From contig QXJR01000007.1 of NCBI GenBank assembly GCA_020975725.1, positions 769,246 to 833,245 of the forward strand: a stretch of 64,000 nt of DNA, read 5' to 3'. Made by a program: the position numbers and the translations under genes. The notes under the pieces were generated by a model, which worked only from the letters and a program-made list of their open reading frames with translations, was not told the origin of the DNA and made no database searches. How positions within the stretch are numbered: the stretch's first letter is position 1; the number at the start of each line of letters is the position of its first letter. Positions 60,208 through 64,000 of this stretch are shown here, one piece after another. The stretch is from Picocystis sp. L7 (Eukaryota > Chlorophyta > Picocystophyceae > Picocystales > Picocystaceae).

Positions 60208-60670
60208 TTCGTCGCCAGTAGGGGGAAGATTTCCACATTCCTCCACAATCTTGCCGGCTGGGAGGGAGGGAGAGGGAAAGCGACGTGGAGAGAGACCCCG
60301 CGGGATCGAAGGTGGGGTCGGGGGGTGGGGCGCCCCGATTCGAGAAGGATAGGTCTGCGCTGTCCTCCCCACCTCCCCCTCGAAGGACAGGGATGGACCG
60401 TGTTGGGGAACAGGAGGAAAGAGGGGGACTACTCGCGGTCCGTCGGATAGGAAGGGTGGATGGGTGCAGGGTGAGGGTTCAGTCGCCATTGCCTTCGGGG
60501 CGAGATTCGAAGAATCTGCGGTTGCCCATCCTTCTCGAGTCGGGGCGCCCCACCCCCCGACCCCACCTTCGATCCCGCGGGGTCTCTCTCCACGTCGCTT
60601 TCCCTCTCCCTCCCTCCCAGCCGGCAAGATTGTGGAGGAATGTGGAAATCTTCCCCCTACTGGCGACGAA
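60208..60670. repeat. Long inverted repeat (two 143-bp arms, 177-bp spacer)
   Basis: Arms 60208-60350 and 60528-60670 are reverse complements with a single noticed mismatch (CCCGATTCG versus CCCGACTCG). They start ~118 bases upstream of the BspA-type gene and would fold into one long hairpin. No terminal target duplication is evident outside the arms. Confidence 0.92.
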
Positions 60671-61178
60671 CGGTTTATCTATTTGTAGCCTGGCTACAAA
60701 TTAGCCAGTTTTTTCCTCTGCGGGATCAACCACCGTCCGTTCCATTCGAACCAAACAGCGAGGAGTAAATATACACTTTTGAACAAAAACATGCAGAGGA
60801 ACAAGGATTCCTCCTCGTGTCTTCGAAATATTCGCTTGAACGATTCACCGATTCATCGATCGCCTGTCTCGAAAGCGACAACTGCCGCAGAGCGATTCCC
60901 GCTCCATTGTGAGGCGAAGGGGGGGCACCCTTGGGTCTCACCGGAGGACAAGGAAACGACCAAGCCAAAACAACCAAAGGACTCATACATTGATCGACTT
61001 GCTGAGCCATTTCCGACGACTTTCCCGCCACAGACCACCGCGAAAGAACGCGAACACAGCCGGAAAAAAGAAGACGCACGTCGATCAACACGTCTCGGCA
61101 GCCTGTTCACACCCGCCAGCAGCAACCGAAAAGACAGCAGGCGCCGACCGTGGGTGTTGTTGCGGGCTGCATTTGCGA
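60671..61178. other. unique sequence between inverted repeat and satellite
   Basis: No gene is recognised. A short palindrome, TTTGTAGCCTGGCTACAAA, lies at ~60680-60702. Confidence 0.4.
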
Positions 61179-63396
61179 CATCCAGGACAGCAGGTGACGG
61201 CATCGGACAGCCAGGTGGGCTGCTTTGGAGGCATCCAGGACAGCAGGTGACGGCATCGGACAGCCAGGTGGGCTGCTTTGGAGGCTTCCAGGACAGCAGG
61301 TGACGGCATCGGACAGCCAGGTGGGCTGCTTTGGAGGCATCCAGGACAGCAGGTGACGGTATCGGACAGCCAGGTGGGCTGCTTTGGAGGCATCCAGGAC
61401 AGCAGGTGACGGTATCGGACAGCCAGGTGGGCTGCTTTGGAGGCATCCAGGACAGCAGGTGACGGTATCGGACAGCCAGGTGGGCTGCTTTGGAGGCATC
61501 CAGGACAGCAGGTGACGGCATCGGACAGCCAGGTGGGCTGCTTTGGAGGCATCCAGGACAGCAGGTGACGGCATCGGACAGCCAGGTGGGCTGCTTTGGA
61601 GGCTTCCAGGACAGCAGGTGACGGCATCGGACAGCCAGGTGGGCTGCTTTGGAGGCTTCCAGGACAGCAGGTGACGGTATCGGACAGCCAGGTGGGCTGC
61701 TTTGGAGGCATCCAGGACAGCAGGTGACGGCATCGGACAGCCAGGTGGGCTGCTTTGGAGGCATCCAGGACAGCAGGTGACGGTATCGGACAGCCAGGTG
61801 GGCTGCTTTGGAGGCATCCAGGACAGCAGGTGACGGTATCGGACAGCCAGGTGGGCTGCTTTGGAGGCATCCAGGACAGCAGGTGACGGCATCGGACAGC
61901 CAGGTGGGCTGCTTTGGAGGCATCCAGGACAGCAGGTGACGGCATCGGACAGCCAGGTGGGCTGCTTTGGAGGCATCCAGGACAGCAGGTGACGGCATCG
62001 GACAGCCAGGTGGGCTGCTTTGGAGGCTTCCAGGACAGCAGGTGACGGCATCGGACAGCCAGGTGGGCTGCTTTGGAGGCATCCAGGACAGCAGGTGACG
62101 GTATCGGACAGCCAGGTGGGCTGCTTTGGAGGCATCCAGGACAGTAGGTGACGGTATCGGACAGCCAGGTGGGCTGCTTTGGAGGCATCCAGGACAGCAG
62201 GTGACGGCATCGGACAGCCAGGTGGGCTGCTTTGGAGGCTTCCAGGACAGCAGGTGACGGCATCGGACAGCCAGGTGGGCTGCTTTGGAGGCATCCAGGA
62301 CAGCAGGTGACGGTATTGGACAGCCAGGTGGGCTGCTTTGGAGGCTTCCAGGACAGCAGGTGACGGCATCGGACAGCCAGGTGGGCTGCTTTGGAGGCAT
62401 CCAGGACAGCAGGTGACGGCATCGGACAGCCAGGTGGGCTGCTTTGGAGGCATCCAGGACAGCAGGTGACGGCATCGGACAGCCAGGTGGGCTGCTTTGG
62501 AGGCATCCAGGACAGCAGGTGACGGTATCGGACAGCCAGGTGGGCTGCTTTGGAGGCATCCAGGACAGCAGGTGACGGCATCGGACAGCCAGGTGGGCTG
62601 CTTTGGAGGCTTCCAGGACAGCAGGTGACGGTATCGGACAGCCAGGTGGGCTGCTTTGGAGGCATCCAGGACAGCAGGTGACGGCATCGGACAGCCAGGT
62701 GGGCTGCTTTGGAGGCATCCAGGACAGCAGGTGACGGCATCGGGCAGCCAGGTGGGCTGCTTTGGAGGCTTCCAGGACAGCAGGTGACGGCATCGGACAG
62801 CCAGGTGGGCTGCTTTGGAGGCATCCAGGACAGCAGGTGACGGTATCGGACAGCCAGGTGGGCTGCTTTGGAGGCTTCCAGGACAGCAGGTGACGGCATC
62901 GGACAGCCAGGTGGGCTGCTTTGGAGGCATCCAGGACAGCAGGTGACGGCATCGGACAGCCAGGTGGGCTGCTTTGGAGGCATCCAGGACAGCAGGTGAC
63001 GGTATCGGACAGCCAGGTGGGCTGCTTTGGAGGCATCCAGGACAGCAGGTGACGGCATCGGACAGCCAGGTGGGCTGCTTTGGAGGCTTCCAGGACAGCA
63101 GGTGACGGCATCGGACAGCCAGGTGGGCTGCTTTGGAGGCTTCCAGGACAGCAGGTGACGGCATCGGACAGCCAGGTGGGCTGCTTTGGAGGCTTCCAGG
63201 ACAGCAGGTGACGGCATCGGACAGCCAGGTGGGCTGCTTTGGAGGCTTCCAGGACAGCAGGTGACGGCATCGGACAGCCAGGTGGGCTGCTTTGGAGGCA
63301 TCCAGGACAGCAGGTGACGGTATCGGACAGCCAGGTGGGCTGCTTTGGAGGCATCCAGGACAGCAGGTGACGGCATCGGACAGCCAGGTGGGCTGC
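61179..63396. repeat. 53-bp subtelomeric satellite, about 42 tandem copies
   Basis: The unit contains GTGGGCTGCTTTGGAGGC, then an A/T position (GCATCC or GCTTCC), AGGACAGCAGGTGACGG, then a C/T position (CATCGG or TATCGG) and ACAGCCAG. Nearly all differences between copies are at these two positions. Rare others occur (for example CAGTAGG at ~62142, TATTGG at ~62315, GGGCAGCC at ~62740). The unit length is 2 modulo 3, and on the minus strand all three frames are open for the whole array. Confidence 0.96.
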
Positions 63397-63513
63397 AGTT
63401 AAGAGCCACCTTTGAAAGTTGGTTGGAAAAGAGTTAAGGAGGTTGAGCTGGAGTGTGCTGTAAATGTGGTAAATGACTTCATCTTTTCAACAGCTGCATC
63501 TGCTATCCTTGAA

Positions 63514-63927
63514 CTACTTGTGAATCTCCGTACATGGCCTCCGCCTTTTTTGCTGTGGTCTCCCCTTGCCACGTACCGATGGAGGGTTTAACATTTGGCA
63601 TGCTCCTTGCGCATGGATTGGAACGTTAGGGGGTGACCCAAGCGATGAGTGTTTTTCTACTATGGTGGCGGCAAGTTTGTCAAGTTCCCTTAGTACGATA
63701 TCGGTAGTGCTTGCATCATTCACACATGATGCCAGCTCACATACATATTTGGCCTTTTGTTGGATTGCTACATAAACTTGTTCTTTTGTTTGCAATTCTT
63801 TCTCTCTAATGGCCAATAACTCAACATTTGGAGCATTGCTTGTTGAGTAAAAGTCTTTATATGCATTCAATGTTCGTTGGTTGCATTCAAGCTTCCAATT
63901 TTCATTGAATTCATCACCTTTGAATGA
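63514..63927 (-). pseudogene. Transposase-like C-terminal fragment truncated by the telomere
   Basis: The minus-strand frame runs from the telomere junction (about 63927) to a stop at 63514. It ends with MLNPPSVRGKGRPQQKRRR, which resembles the NPxxVxxKGRPxxKR tail of MULE/FAR1-type transposases. The upstream part (ELLAIREKELQTKEQVYVAI, LRELDKLAATIVEK) is helical, as in that region. Everything upstream is replaced by telomere repeats. Assignment rests on the short basic tail, so it is tentative. Confidence 0.4.
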
Positions 63928-63938
63928 GAAGGGGGGGG

Positions 63939-64000
63939 TTAGGGTTTAGGGTTTAGGGTTTAGGGTTTAGGGTTTAGGGTTTAGGGTTTAGGGTTTAGGG
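63939..64000 (+). repeat. Telomere, TTTAGGG repeats
   Basis: A partial TTAGGG followed by eight perfect TTTAGGG units runs to the last base of the window, preceded by an eight-G run. The orientation marks a right-hand chromosome end of Arabidopsis/green-algal type. Confidence 0.98.

Noticed and set aside
61179-63396. CRISPR-like array
   Set aside because: The 53-bp units are directly adjacent with no unique spacers, and the context is a eukaryotic subtelomere.
60853-63409. Three overlapping frames of 685 to 833 codons with PKQPTWLSD-type repeats
   Set aside because: They come from one 53-bp satellite read in three frames; no start context or flanking domain supports a gene. Recorded as a repeat and as a finding instead.

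Overview
This window is the right-hand end of a green algal (Viridiplantae) nuclear chromosome. The last ~62 bases are eight perfect TTTAGGG telomere units plus a partial one, with the G-rich strand running to the 3' end. The green-lineage call rests on a CP26/Lhcb5-type light-harvesting protein, plant-type telomeres, and nuclear genes for plastid proteins (ClpS, YlxR, a GluTR-binding-protein homologue, MurA). MurA suggests that this alga keeps part of the peptidoglycan pathway in its plastid. Genes are compact and mostly intronless. Where introns are visible they are short: 41 to 163 nt with GT-AG ends.

Region 1 (1 to ~36.5 kb) is GC-rich, gene-dense core chromosome. Genes lie on both strands, often divergent, with gaps of a few hundred bases. 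In order they encode a TraB-family protein, an SPX protein, YlxR, complex I subunit NDUFS5, a mitochondrial carrier, an ABC1/UbiB kinase with a LysM domain inside its N-lobe, a DHHC palmitoyltransferase, an ApaH-like phosphatase, NF-YA, MOG1, a probable plastid membrane protein, an SMR-type small transporter, a PPIL1-type cyclophilin, a TPR plus CS (NudC-like) protein, NOB1, a divergent cyclin, CMC1, CapZ alpha, MurA, Lhcb5/CP26 and a GluTR-binding-protein/HugZ-like protein.

Region 2 (~36.5 to 64 kb) is subtelomeric. It is AT-richer, gene-poor and full of mobile DNA. It holds a DIRS-like remnant, an intact Ty1/copia element (40350-45384, identical 316-bp LTRs, 5-bp target duplication), a tyrosine phosphatase and ClpS on a small host-gene island, and a young 8.5-kb Ty3/gypsy element (48232-56753, nearly identical 1.1-kb LTRs, 4-bp target duplication). 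Beyond these lie a secreted BspA/DUF285-repeat protein next to a long inverted repeat, a 2.2-kb array of a 53-bp satellite, and a transposase-like fragment cut off by the telomere.

The most notable system is the gypsy element. Its pol carries a complete cytosine-5 DNA methyltransferase domain between RNase H and integrase. Gag and pol are joined by a textbook -1 frameshift site (A AAA AAC), and pol has a possible Tudor-like reader at its C-terminus. A retroelement that brings its own DNA methylation enzyme, and perhaps a chromatin reader, could write or use the chromatin state at its insertion sites. Two in-frame UAG codons interrupt gag and pol, so this copy is either freshly inactivated or depends on readthrough. 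The second notable item is the LysM insertion in the ABC1 kinase.
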